From contig CAZBWO010000002.1 in NCBI GenBank assembly GCA_964495885.1, positions 124,001 to 188,000 of the forward strand: a DNA stretch of 64,000 nucleotides, read 5' to 3'. The notes below the pieces were generated by a model that ran no database searches, was not told the DNA's origin, and saw nothing but the letters and a program-made list of their open reading frames with translations. Shown piece after piece: positions 41,281 to 49,956 of the stretch. The position numbers and the translations under genes were made by a program. Every line of letters begins with the position of its first letter. The first letter of the stretch is position 1. The DNA comes from PALG01 sp964495885 (GTDB lineage Bacteria > Bacteroidota > Bacteroidia > Flavobacteriales > Flavobacteriaceae).

Positions 41281-41459
41281 CAAACAAACAAATATTAACA
41301 AATATAGATTAAACTATCACTTCGCATTAAATTATTTAAATATTTGATTTCATGTAATTTAATATAAATTAAATATAATTGTGTTGAAATTGATGTGGGA
41401 CGAACTATTTCAAATCAAAATTGTTTACAGGGGTACACACAAAAGCTTGTTTAAATCGT

Positions 41460-41492
41460 TTACAATTGTAACCAATCGAATGTTTACCTTTG
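41460..41492 (+). promoter_or_regulatory. Promoter and palindrome before M14 peptidase gene
   Basis: TTACAATTGTAA (41460-41471) is a perfect 12-base palindrome overlapping the TTG -33 (41466-41468). TACCTTTG (41485-41492) is an exact -7 element, 17 bases before the TTG start codon. Confidence 0.6.
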
Positions 41493-41509
41493 TGAACAAA
41501 TCAATTTAG

Positions 41510-42646
41510 TTGAATTTAGAATATCTATATCAAACGTATTTTGAACGTCCATTAACAGGCCGTTACATATCTCCAAAGAAGCTGCAAGTTGTATTAGATA
41601 GGTATTTGGAAAAAGGCTCTTGCTTTGCGATTGGTTTTTCGGAAAATGGCCAACCCATTTATAAAATTGAAATTGGGAATGGCCCTCAAAAGGTATTGGC
41701 TTGGTCACAAATGCACGGAAACGAATCAACCACTACAAAGTCCTTAATGGATTTTATAAATATTCTGCAGTCCTTAAAAGGAAAAGATGCTGTAATTGAC
41801 TCCTTTTTTGATAAATACACCCTTTTGGCCATTCCAATGTTAAATCCGGATGGTGCTTTAGCTTATACAAGGGAAAATTCAAATGGAATTGATCTGAATA
41901 GGGATGCAAAGCAATTAACTCAACAAGAGAGTAAGTTGCTAAGAAAAGTTTTTGAAGAGTTTAAACCAGATCTTTGCCTGAATTTACACGATCAACGTAC
42001 ATTATACGGACTTCCAAACGATAAACCAGCTACTATATCATTTTTATCACCTTCTGCAGATAATAAGAGAAGCCTAACACCCAGCAGGGTTGAAGCCATG
42101 AAGCTTATTGCCACTATGAATGCTTTTTTACAAGCATATTTGCCTGGACAGATTGGGCGCTATGATGATGTGTTTAATGAAAATTGCGTGGGGGATCAAT
42201 TTCAAATGGCAGGAGTTCCAACTATTTTATTTGAAGCAGGACATTATCAAGGAGATTATGAGCGTGAAATTACCCGAAAATATATCCTATATGCTTTTAT
42301 GGCATTATTCGGAATAACGAATAAGTCTTGCTTTGCATATGAAGAAAAGGATTATTTTAAAGTTCCCGAAAATCAGAAAAACTTTAGGGATGTGATACTT
42401 CGGAATATGCATTTTAAGGGAAAACAACTTGATATTGCACTCCAATACACGGAAGTTTTGAAGGAAGATAAGATAGGCTGGGTTGCAGTGATAGATCGTA
42501 TTGGAGGGTGTGAATCGTTAAATGGACATAGGGAAATAGATTTCGGAGGAAACGAGGTTTTGATAAATTCTAACGAAAACGTTTTCGTTGGTGAGAAAGT
42601 CGCAACCATTTTAGATAAAAAGCTAAAAAAAATCATAAAAATTTAA
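41510..42646 (+). CDS. M14 family zinc carboxypeptidase-like protein
   Basis: 378 residues. Zinc motif MHGNESTT (His69, Glu72) followed by a later His in CLNLHDQRTLYG and a catalytic Glu region ILFEAGHYQGDYERE, the pattern of M14 deacylases/carboxypeptidases. The start is TTG 41510: an in-frame TAG directly precedes it, no in-frame ATG exists before residue 68, and the -7 element is 17 bases upstream. No signal peptide, so cytoplasmic. Substrate unknown. An Lrp-type regulator follows 56 bases downstream on the same strand. Confidence 0.85.
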   Translation: MNLEYLYQTYFERPLTGRYISPKKLQVVLDRYLEKGSCFAIGFSENGQPIYKIEIGNGPQKVLAWSQMHGNESTTTKSLMDFINILQSLKGKDAVIDSFFDKYTLLAIPMLNPDGALAYTRENSNGIDLNRDAKQLTQQESKLLRKVFEEFKPDLCLNLHDQRTLYGLPNDKPATISFLSPSADNKRSLTPSRVEAMKLIATMNAFLQAYLPGQIGRYDDVFNENCVGDQFQMAGVPTILFEAGHYQGDYEREITRKYILYAFMALFGITNKSCFAYEEKDYFKVPENQKNFRDVILRNMHFKGKQLDIALQYTEVLKEDKIGWVAVIDRIGGCESLNGHREIDFGGNEVLINSNENVFVGEKVATILDKKLKKIIKI

Positions 42647-42676
42647 AAAATCGTTACATTTTTTAAGTTTTCTGCA

Positions 42677-42684
42677 TATTTTTG
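42677..42684 (+). promoter_or_regulatory. -7 element TATTTTTG before Lrp gene
   Basis: Exact TAnnTTTG match, 18 bases before ATG 42703. A TTG at correct spacing is not seen. Confidence 0.45.
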
Positions 42685-42702
42685 TAGTCTAACTAAACTT
42701 CC

Positions 42703-43182
42703 ATGGCAAAATTTAAACTAGACGAAACTGATCATCAGATTCTTGATATGCTTATTGAGAATACACGAACTCCTTTTACAGATATTGCAAAGAAATTGGG
42801 GATTTCTGCGGGAACTGTTCATGTTAGGGTGAAGAAAATGGAGGAAGCCGGAATTATAGTTGGATCTTCCCTGACCCTTGATTATAAAAAACTTGGTTTT
42901 TCATTTATTGCCTACGTTGGTATTTTTCTTCATAAAACGTCACAAACTCAATTTGTGTTGGAAAGAATTAATGAAATTCCATATGTAACAGTAGCGCATG
43001 TTACGACAGGAAAATTCAATATCTTCTGTAAATTGAGAGCACGTGATACCAGTCATGCTAAAGAAATCATTTATAAAATTGATGATATTGAAGGTGTGAC
43101 CAGAACTGAAACCATGATTTCACTTGAGGAAAGCATTAATGACAAAAAACGTTTAATGCATTCCATCTTCCAGGAAATTTAG
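42703..43182 (+). CDS. Lrp/AsnC family transcriptional regulator
   Basis: 159 residues. N-terminal HTH (~5-60: LDETDHQILDMLIENTRTPFTDIAKKLG, ISAGTVHVRVKKMEEAGII) and a C-terminal RAM ligand-binding domain (~70-145). Such proteins sense amino acids and form octamers. It could regulate nearby amino-acid genes such as the M14 peptidase or proline/alanine dehydrogenases in this window, but that is inference. Confidence 0.93.
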   Translation: MAKFKLDETDHQILDMLIENTRTPFTDIAKKLGISAGTVHVRVKKMEEAGIIVGSSLTLDYKKLGFSFIAYVGIFLHKTSQTQFVLERINEIPYVTVAHVTTGKFNIFCKLRARDTSHAKEIIYKIDDIEGVTRTETMISLEESINDKKRLMHSIFQEI

Positions 43183-43244
43183 AGATTATTGGAAATTTAG
43201 ATTAATTTTTAAGGATTGCTTTCTACTAAGTTGGCTTAATAGAG

Positions 43245-43577
43245 TTAGTCTTCATCCTCGTCAAGATCTTCATCATCTTCTTCGTTAGAGTCGTCTTCAA
43301 TGGAATCCTTTTCCGGAAGTTCGCTTATTGGCTCTGAAAATTCTTCTTCTTCATAATCATCCTCATCAAAATTGGCCATTGAAACTTCAAGTCTAGAGCT
43401 TACTTTCACAAGATAAGTGGTATCATCGGTTTTTACTTCAACCGCTTCCACAAGTTCATTTTTGGCGTTTCTGAAGGTGATAATGTGATCATCATCATAC
43501 CCATCAGGATATTTTTCAACGAGAAGGGAAAGTATTTCCGGAGTTAATTTTTTAAAATCCACAATGATACGTCTCAT
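43245..43577 (-). CDS. Small protein with acidic tail, function unknown
   Basis: 110 residues from ATG 43577 (MRRIIVDFKKLTPEILSLL); an upstream GTG at 43601 would add eight residues. Residues ~1-70 look like a small alpha/beta domain (YPDGYDDDHIITFRNAKNELVEAVEVKTDDTTYLVKVS). From ~75 onward the sequence is almost entirely Asp/Glu/Ser. Conserved in flavobacteria downstream of aroB in my recollection, sometimes mislabelled DNA primase. Function unknown. Confidence 0.8.
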   Translation of the reverse strand: MRRIIVDFKKLTPEILSLLVEKYPDGYDDDHIITFRNAKNELVEAVEVKTDDTTYLVKVSSRLEVSMANFDEDDYEEEEFSEPISELPEKDSIEDDSNEEDDEDLDEDED

Positions 43578-43618
43578 AGCTTTGGGGTAGTTTGATGGCA
43601 CTAAATATATAAAAGTTT

Positions 43619-44692
43619 TTATTCTGTAAAATTATTATTGTAAAAATTAAATGCTTCTTTAATTATTTCCTCCGGAACTTCACATCCCATTTGCAAAACT
43701 CCTATTTGATTCAAAAGTACAAATTGTACTTTTCCATAGGCATTCTTTTTATCGAAAATTAACAATTTAATAATTTCTTCAATAGACGCCTCAGAAATGT
43801 AGGGAGTGGGATAGATTTGGGCTATTTTTTTACTGTATTTTTCTGTCTGTTCAAACGGAAATGAACATTGTTTGGAAGAAATATAACACGCTAAAATCAT
43901 TCCTATGGCAATCGCCTCTCCATGTAATAAAGGGTTGTTCCAGTATTTTAGGGCATATGATTCAATGGCGTGCCCAAGGGTATGGCCATAATTAAGGCTT
44001 TTGCGAATTCCTTTTTCGGTAGGGTCTTTGGTAATTATTGAATCTTTTATTTCTATTGATTCCCAAATTAGTTTGAGTACCGAATCTTCTTGCTGAGCAT
44101 CAAACTGAAAAACATCCTTTAAATATTGTTCCGAAGCAATAAAACCATGTTTAATCATTTCGGCTTGACCAGATCTAATATGCTCGCTTGGCAATGTTTT
44201 CAAAAAATGAATGTCAATAATCACCGCTTCCGGATTTTTAATAATCCCAATCTGATTCTTTAAATGTTCAAGATCAACACCATTCTTTCCGCCTACAGAC
44301 GCATCAACCATGGCAAGAAGCGAAGTAGGTATATTAAAAAAAGGAATTCCCCTTTGATAGGTACAGGCCACAAATCCGCCCAAGTCGGTAACAACACCTC
44401 CACCTAAATTGATTAATATGCTCCTTCGGTCTGCTCCTTTTTGGGAAAGCTGCTTCCAAACATGCATACAGGTTTCCAGTGTTTTATTTTCTTCCCCAGC
44501 GGGTATTGAAAGGATTATGGGGTTTTCTATCCCACTTTTTTGGATAAACCATGGGATACAATATTCTTGCGTGTGCCCATCCGTCAATACAAAAACCTTT
44601 GAAGGTTGCAGTTCCAAAACCTCTTTTTTTAAGATATCCCAAGCATTTTGATCTGCATAAACACTTCCCGATTTTTTTTGGATCTGACGCAT
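43619..44692 (-). CDS. aroB: 3-Dehydroquinate synthase
   Basis: 357 residues from ATG 44692, or 364 from ATG 44713. The later start is preferred because an exact -7 element (TAGATTTG) ends only 3 bases before ATG 44713. NAD-binding and substrate motifs: NLGGGVVTDLGGFVACTYQRG, PTSLLAMVDASVGGKNGVD, metal ligands in GHTLGHAIESY and HGEAIAIGM. Second step of the shikimate pathway. Divergent from proline dehydrogenase. Confidence 0.96.
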   Translation of the reverse strand: MRQIQKKSGSVYADQNAWDILKKEVLELQPSKVFVLTDGHTQEYCIPWFIQKSGIENPIILSIPAGEENKTLETCMHVWKQLSQKGADRRSILINLGGGVVTDLGGFVACTYQRGIPFFNIPTSLLAMVDASVGGKNGVDLEHLKNQIGIIKNPEAVIIDIHFLKTLPSEHIRSGQAEMIKHGFIASEQYLKDVFQFDAQQEDSVLKLIWESIEIKDSIITKDPTEKGIRKSLNYGHTLGHAIESYALKYWNNPLLHGEAIAIGMILACYISSKQCSFPFEQTEKYSKKIAQIYPTPYISEASIEEIIKLLIFDKKNAYGKVQFVLLNQIGVLQMGCEVPEEIIKEAFNFYNNNFTE

Positions 44693-44715
44693 ATGATTTG
44701 TGTGATATTTCATGC

Positions 44716-44733
44716 CAAATCTAACTATATTTG
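44716..44733. promoter_or_regulatory. Overlapping divergent -7 elements for aroB and proline dehydrogenase
   Basis: Minus: TAGATTTG (44723-44716) for aroB. Plus: TATATTTG (44726-44733) for proline dehydrogenase, 16 bases before its ATG. The two elements are 2 bases apart, so simultaneous occupancy is unlikely. Confidence 0.6.
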
Positions 44734-44749
44734 TAATTATATTGCATCA

Positions 44750-45922
44750 ATGGACCGAAAACCTATTTTTAATAATACTGAAATTGCTTTTAAGCTAAAG
44801 TCTGACGCCCAATTGGAGCGAGCTTATTTTTTGTTTAAAATGATTGCCAATGAGCCATTGGTGAAAATTGGTTCGGCAGTTACAAAATTTGCACTTACGG
44901 TGCACCTTCCAGTGGAAGGTCTTATTAGATCTACAGTATTTGACCATTTTTGCGGAGGAGTAAATGAAAAAGATTGCATGCCGGTTGTAGACAATCTTAT
45001 GGAAGCAGGAGTGTACTCTGTGTTAGATTACTCTGTGGAAGGCAAAGAGGAAAATACACAGTTTGATGCAACTACTCAAAAGGTAATGGAATTAACCCGT
45101 TTTGCGGAAAAAAAGAAGGCAATGCCTTTCTCTGTTTTTAAGCCCACAGGGTTGGGGCGATTTAAGATTTGGAATAAAAAAACCTTCAATACGCCTTTGA
45201 CAGAATCTGAAAAAGGGGAGTGGGAGCGAATTACAAAACGCTATGATACTATATGCAACGAAGCAATGAAATGCGGGATAACCCTATTGATAGATGCTGA
45301 AGAAACCTGGATGCAAGGTGCTGCAGATGTACTTTGCAAAGAAATGATGCGAAAATATAACCTGGAAAGACCTGTGGTATTCAATACGTTGCAATGCTAT
45401 AGATGGGACCGATTAGAATATTTAAAAGCAGCTCATTTAGAAGCAAAAAAAGAAGGGTATAAACTTGGATTTAAAGTGGTGCGCGGTGCTTACATGGAAA
45501 AGGAGAATGATCGTGCAGAAGAAAAAGGCTATCCCTCTCCAATTTGTAAAAGCAAAATGGCAACAGACGCTGAATTTAATGCTGTTGTGAAATATATTCT
45601 GAATAATTTAGAGGATATTTCATTGTTTTTGGGTTCCCATAACGAAGAAAGCACGTATTTGGCAATGGAGGAAATGGAAAAATTGGGAATCGTAAATAAT
45701 GATCCCCGGGTATGGTTTGGACAATTATATGGGATGAGTGATCATATTACTTATAATTTAGCAGCATCTGGATACAATGTTGCAAAATATATTCCTTTTG
45801 GCCCTGTAAAAGATGTAATGCCTTATTTAATTCGCAGGGCAGAAGAAAATACTTCAGTGGCAGGACAAACTAGCCGTGAATTAGAACTACTTAAAAAGGA
45901 GCGTAATAGGAGGGGGCTCTAG
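44750..45922 (+). CDS. Proline dehydrogenase
   Basis: 390 residues from ATG 44750 (an upstream extension to 44648 lacks conservation and overlaps the promoter). FAD-dependent TIM-barrel enzyme: LIDAEETWMQGAAD, FNTLQCYRWDRLEYL, KVVRGAYMEKEND, FGQLYGMSDHITYNLA, YIPFGPVKDVMPYLIRRAEEN are conserved PRODH motifs. Single-domain form, without the P5C dehydrogenase domain of PutA. Oxidises proline to pyrroline-5-carboxylate. Divergent from aroB. Confidence 0.95.
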   Translation: MDRKPIFNNTEIAFKLKSDAQLERAYFLFKMIANEPLVKIGSAVTKFALTVHLPVEGLIRSTVFDHFCGGVNEKDCMPVVDNLMEAGVYSVLDYSVEGKEENTQFDATTQKVMELTRFAEKKKAMPFSVFKPTGLGRFKIWNKKTFNTPLTESEKGEWERITKRYDTICNEAMKCGITLLIDAEETWMQGAADVLCKEMMRKYNLERPVVFNTLQCYRWDRLEYLKAAHLEAKKEGYKLGFKVVRGAYMEKENDRAEEKGYPSPICKSKMATDAEFNAVVKYILNNLEDISLFLGSHNEESTYLAMEEMEKLGIVNNDPRVWFGQLYGMSDHITYNLAASGYNVAKYIPFGPVKDVMPYLIRRAEENTSVAGQTSRELELLKKERNRRGL

Positions 45923-46078
45923 AGTTTTTCATATTCCTTAGTTGACTATTTATAAATTTGCACCTTATTAGTCTGTTGTAAATATCTGAAAATCAATTAT
46001 TTTTATTTTTAAAGTCTTTTGTGTTTTTTAAAAGCTTCGCAAGTTTATTATCTTGTGATTACTACACATAGGGGAGAA
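45923..46078. other. 156-base gap before the TPR-AraC gene
   Basis: Contains TAAATTTG (45953-45960), an exact -7 element; a transcript from it would carry a leader of ~115 bases to ATG 46079. No ORF or strong hairpin was seen. Confidence 0.4.
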
Positions 46079-47800
46079 ATGTATAAAAGTTATTATTTCA
46101 TCTTTTTTTTGTTTTGCAGTTTTGTTGCAGTTGGACAAAGTCCGTCAAATTCATTATTAAAATCATTAGAGTATGAGGAATTGTTGACCTTGTTCAATGA
46201 TTTTGATGGCGACTCCTTGGCACAGGAAAAAATTGCACGAACCTATTTAGAGCGAGCAAGGGACGAAGGAGATACTGTAAAAGTGGCGAGGGGATATGAT
46301 CGTTTAGCAAGAATTTTTCATCCAGAAAAAAATATTCAATATGCAGATAGTCTCATTGAATACACAAAAAATTGGGAACATATTACCTATCCTGGGTTGG
46401 GGTATATAATTAAGGGTTATGAGTTTGGCAAGCTAAAGCAAATTAATGAAGAATATAATTATTATTTAAGGGCATATTTCTTTGCTAAAGAGAAACGTAA
46501 TTTGCATCAGATGAGCAACTTGATTACAAGATTGGTTGTTCTTAGAGCAAACTGGGGGGATGCAAAAAATGCTTTAGAACTTCAACAATTAAAATATACC
46601 TTGATCCAAAGCAAAGAGTATCAAGAAAAATTGATTAATTACGTAAGAAAGAGCTACGTTGATAAAATTAATAATATTAATCATGAAGAACTTATTCAAT
46701 GCTATCAAGGATTCTATATATGTAATCTATTTATTGGTAATTATGATCTTGCAGAATTATATATTGATAGTTTGAATTTTGTGATAAAAAATGATGACAA
46801 GTTAAATGTTAAATATAGAAATTGGGTTATTGATGCTTCAATGGAATTAGATTATTTTTTTGGCAGAATTGATTCTGTAATAGATAAGGCAAATTTATTA
46901 TCTAAAAGGATTGACACCACTAAGAATGTATTACACCAATTGAAAAATATATATTTATTTAAGGGATTGTCATATAGAAAACTTAATAAAATAGAGTCAT
47001 CAAAACTTTTTTTGTTAAAAGCAGATTCAATTCATGAAGTCAATTCTGCTTTGTCTTTTCGTTTTTATGATAAAATATTATTTGAATCTTTAATAGATCT
47101 TTTTGAAGAGGGAAAGGATTTTAAAAATCAAATAAAATATTTAGATAAACTCTTGCGATTAGATAGCATTTCAATGGTTAATTATCGGTTTATTGAGCCT
47201 GAGATTATTAAAAAGTTTGACACTCCAATACTTCTGGAGGAAAAAGAGAAAGCAATTAATAGATTGAAAAAGGAAAATGCAAGTGCCAAAAATTATCTGT
47301 TATATGGAGGAGTTTTGTTTACAATTCTTAGTTTGTTTTCCTTTTATGTATATCGCCAAAAAGTAGTGTTTAAGAAACGCTTTAACTCGCTATTGAATCA
47401 ATCTCATTCGACCGGACAAAAATCAAAGATCATTATATCAGAAGAGATTGTGGAGGGCATTCTTCTAAAACTAAGTGAATTTGAAGAAAATAATGGCTTT
47501 CGAAACCCTGATATTTCCCTCAATTACTTGTCAAAAAAGTTTGAAACCAATTCTACCTATCTTTCCAAGGTTTTAAATGTATATAAGGAAAAAAACTTCT
47601 CTCAGTATCTTAATGAGCTTCGGGTTGATTATGCAATTCAAGAGATTAAAGACAGCCCGAATTTCAGAAAGTACTCCATTGAAGCAATTGCCAATGAATG
47701 TGGTTACAAAAATGCAACTTCATTTTCACGGGCTTTTTATAAGAAAACAGGGATTTACCCTTCTTTTTTTGTTCAACAGCTGAATAAGAAAATTACTTAA
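46079..47800 (+). CDS. TPR-AraC family transmembrane regulator
   Basis: 573 residues from ATG 46079. Signal anchor (YYFIFFLFCSFVAVGQS), then a long helical region (~25-400) with degenerate TPR-like repeats, one membrane helix near 425-445 (LLYGGVLFTILSLFSFYVY), a cytoplasmic linker, and a C-terminal AraC HTH (LNELRVDYAIQEIKDSP...IEAIANECGYKNATSFSRAFYKKTG). This is the one-component layout of Bacteroidota TPR-AraC regulators that sense a periplasmic or extracellular signal directly. Targets unknown. Codon 3 AT-bias is higher than in the flanking genes, most visibly at 46600-47100. Confidence 0.9.
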   Translation: MYKSYYFIFFLFCSFVAVGQSPSNSLLKSLEYEELLTLFNDFDGDSLAQEKIARTYLERARDEGDTVKVARGYDRLARIFHPEKNIQYADSLIEYTKNWEHITYPGLGYIIKGYEFGKLKQINEEYNYYLRAYFFAKEKRNLHQMSNLITRLVVLRANWGDAKNALELQQLKYTLIQSKEYQEKLINYVRKSYVDKINNINHEELIQCYQGFYICNLFIGNYDLAELYIDSLNFVIKNDDKLNVKYRNWVIDASMELDYFFGRIDSVIDKANLLSKRIDTTKNVLHQLKNIYLFKGLSYRKLNKIESSKLFLLKADSIHEVNSALSFRFYDKILFESLIDLFEEGKDFKNQIKYLDKLLRLDSISMVNYRFIEPEIIKKFDTPILLEEKEKAINRLKKENASAKNYLLYGGVLFTILSLFSFYVYRQKVVFKKRFNSLLNQSHSTGQKSKIIISEEIVEGILLKLSEFEENNGFRNPDISLNYLSKKFETNSTYLSKVLNVYKEKNFSQYLNELRVDYAIQEIKDSPNFRKYSIEAIANECGYKNATSFSRAFYKKTGIYPSFFVQQLNKKIT

Positions 47801-48167
47801 GTGATGCTTTTTCAATAATTGCTTCTCCTTCACAATTTTGAAGCGTAATTCTTTTTATGGGATTGATTTGTTCTTTTGTATCAATCACATAGACTTTGCA
47901 GCTATCCAAAGAAGTATTGCTTTCAGAAAAAAGCACATCGCCATGAGTTAGTACTTCCTTGATGAGAGATGTATCAATATTATTTTCCTTAAAAACTCGC
48001 AATACTTCAGCAGAAAATACTCTTTTTTTTGTACGTATATTTTTTAGTGTCCTGGCATTGGGACCATAATTACATGAAGCTTTTTTTCCGCCTAGAAAAA
48101 AAAACAATACAATTAGACCTATGGCGAAACCACCCATATAATACAAAAACCGCTTTAGAAGAGACAC
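47793..48167 (-). CDS. DUF4258-like membrane-anchored protein
   Basis: 124 residues: an N-terminal helix (LLKRFLYYMGGFAIGLIVLFFFLGG), then a small domain with FSAEVLRVFKENNIDTSLIKEVL and SLDSCKVYVIDTKEQ, reminiscent of DUF4258 (from memory). It starts 2 bases after the alanine dehydrogenase stop, so it is its operon partner. The convergent TPR-AraC gene overlaps its stop by 8 bases. Function unknown. Confidence 0.72.
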   Translation of the reverse strand: MSLLKRFLYYMGGFAIGLIVLFFFLGGKKASCNYGPNARTLKNIRTKKRVFSAEVLRVFKENNIDTSLIKEVLTHGDVLFSESNTSLDSCKVYVIDTKEQINPIKRITLQNCEGEAIIEKASLK

Positions 48168-48169
48168 TG

Positions 48170-49369
48170 TTAGAAAATTAGAAGGTTAATATCACTATGT
48201 GGCATATCAAACCAATTCCCAACGGCTTTATTGGTTAAAATCCCGCGATAAAAGTACAAACCATTTTTAAGTCCGCTATCAAACCGAACCGCATTTTCTA
48301 TACCTCCGCATTCAGCAATATCCAATAAGTAAGGGGTGAAGATATTACTAATTGAAATAGAAGCAGTCTTTGGATATCTTGCAGGAATATTTGGGACCCC
48401 GTAATGTATTACGCCATGTTTTGTGAAATGAGGTTTATCGTGAGAGGTCATTTCCGAACTTTCAAAACATCCACCCATATCAATACTCACATCAATTATT
48501 ACAGCACCTTTTTTCATGTTTTGAACCATAGAGTCGGTAACCACAATAGGAGATCTATTAACCCCGCGCAGGGCACCAATTGCCACATCACAACGCCTTA
48601 GTGCTTTTAGTAAATATTTTGGTTGTAAGGTACAGGTGAAAATAGACTGGCCGGCTTTTAATTGCATATTTCGAAGTCGGGTAATGGAAGTATCAAAGAC
48701 TTTTACGTTCGCACCTAATCCTAGGGCTGATCGAACTGCAAACTGACCAACAGTCCCTGCACCAATAACTACTACTTCTAATGGTGGAACCCCACTAATA
48801 TTTCCAAAAAGCAGTTTATTGCTATCTTTAGAACAGGCCATAAGCTCAGCAGCAATTAATACGGAAGCCGTGCCAGCAATTTCACTTAAGGCTTTAACAG
48901 CTGGGTAGGAGCCATCCTCATCTTTAATGAATTCAAAAGCTAGTGCGGTAATTTTTTTATCTGCTAGATGTTGAAAGTATTCCTTTTTTTGGGTTTTAAG
49001 TTGTAGGGCTGAAATAAGGAGAGATTTTGGTTTAATCCAATCTATCTCTTCTAGGGTAGGAGGCTCAACTTTAAGAACAATAGGGCATTGAAATACTTTT
49101 TGGGTATCATGGGTAAGGAGTGCGCCTGCTTCATTATATTCCTCATCTGAAAAGCCAGCTTCAAGACCAGCACCTTTTTCAATGAGCACTTTATGTCCTT
49201 GTGAAACAATAGCTGCAACTGCATCTGGTGTAAGGCAAATCCTTTTTTCTTGAAAGTGGGTTTCCTTGGGAATTCCAATAAATAATTCGCTTTTATGCCT
49301 CGAAACCTCAAGGGTTTCTTCCTTCGGGATAAGCTGGGCTTTAGAAAATGGAGAAGAGTGTCCGGACAT
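48170..49369 (-). CDS. Alanine dehydrogenase
   Basis: 399 residues from ATG 49369 (TTG two codons upstream is unlikely). N-terminal IGIPKETHFQEKRICLTP is the AlaDH/PNT catalytic domain start; the NAD site is VVVIGAGTVGQFAVRSALGLG (~200-220). Other conserved blocks: ALRGVNRSPIVVTDSMV and VIIDVSIDMGGCFESS. Interconverts alanine and pyruvate plus ammonia. A PntA-like transhydrogenase is excluded by the length and the lack of partner genes. Confidence 0.93.
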   Translation of the reverse strand: MSGHSSPFSKAQLIPKEETLEVSRHKSELFIGIPKETHFQEKRICLTPDAVAAIVSQGHKVLIEKGAGLEAGFSDEEYNEAGALLTHDTQKVFQCPIVLKVEPPTLEEIDWIKPKSLLISALQLKTQKKEYFQHLADKKITALAFEFIKDEDGSYPAVKALSEIAGTASVLIAAELMACSKDSNKLLFGNISGVPPLEVVVIGAGTVGQFAVRSALGLGANVKVFDTSITRLRNMQLKAGQSIFTCTLQPKYLLKALRRCDVAIGALRGVNRSPIVVTDSMVQNMKKGAVIIDVSIDMGGCFESSEMTSHDKPHFTKHGVIHYGVPNIPARYPKTASISISNIFTPYLLDIAECGGIENAVRFDSGLKNGLYFYRGILTNKAVGNWFDMPHSDINLLIF

Positions 49370-49425
49370 TATCAATTGGTTACGTTACACCAAAATAACA
49401 TAAAAATTAAGAAAAGAAAAGGGGA

Positions 49426-49956
49426 CTATTGGAAAAGGTCTTTGATTTGTTGCCAAAGGGTTTTCTTCCTCCCTAATTCTTCTTCAAAAGATTTCAAATC
49501 ATCACCTCTAATTTTTGCAAATAGCTTTGCTCTTACTAAATATACAAATGGTACTAAAACCATAAGCAAAGGAATTAAGTAGGCTATTTCTACTTCGTCT
49601 AAAGAATTACTTTCATTGAGTACTCCCCAGATCTGGAAAACATACATTGATATAGGAACTAAAATTATCCAGTGCCACCAATGTTTGCATGTGAAAAACC
49701 AAATTAAAAGTAAATAAAGGGGTACAAACTTAGCGAAAAAAAAGTATGCAAAATTAATCCAAGCAGGAAAAGATGTTTTAAGTTTAAAAAAAGAAGTTTC
49801 CCAGTTTTGATTTGCTGGGAAACTTTTATAAGAATAATAAACAAATGGCGATATTGCAATAATTAATACAATTATCCCACCTACTACTAATGATTTCTTA
49901 TCCTTGTCTTGGTAGTTGGATGTCTTTATCGATTTGTTCTTCAGTTTGTCCATCAT
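49426..49956 (-). CDS. Four-helix membrane protein, function unknown
   Basis: 176 residues from ATG 49956 (49953 is an equally good second Met). Four hydrophobic helices (LVVGGIIVLIIAISPFVYY; WINFAYFFFAKFVPLYLLLIWFF; WHWIILVPISMYVFQIWGVL; VEIAYLIPLLMVLVPFVYLV), then a basic soluble C-terminus (KLFAKIRGDDLKSFEEELGRKK). Its start overlaps the 3' end of a small lipoprotein gene by 59 bases in another frame. Conserved in flavobacteria as a hypothetical protein near alanine dehydrogenase. Confidence 0.7.
   Translation of the reverse strand: MMDKLKNKSIKTSNYQDKDKKSLVVGGIIVLIIAISPFVYYSYKSFPANQNWETSFFKLKTSFPAWINFAYFFFAKFVPLYLLLIWFFTCKHWWHWIILVPISMYVFQIWGVLNESNSLDEVEIAYLIPLLMVLVPFVYLVRAKLFAKIRGDDLKSFEEELGRKKTLWQQIKDLFQ

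Larger units (their letters stand above)
41219..41509. other. 291-base AT-rich divergent region with repeated GTTTAC motifs
   Basis: Contains the XRE promoter/operator and the M14 peptidase promoter (41460-41492). GTTTAC occurs four times (41270, 41423, 41458, 41482). The centre (41290-41400) is very AT-rich and may be intrinsically curved. I see no ORF. The number and spread of GTTTAC copies suggest multiple binding sites for one regulator. Confidence 0.5.

Noticed and set aside
44648..44749. Extended N-terminus of proline dehydrogenase
   Set aside because: Overlaps the aroB start and the promoter; the conserved protein begins at MDRKP (44750).
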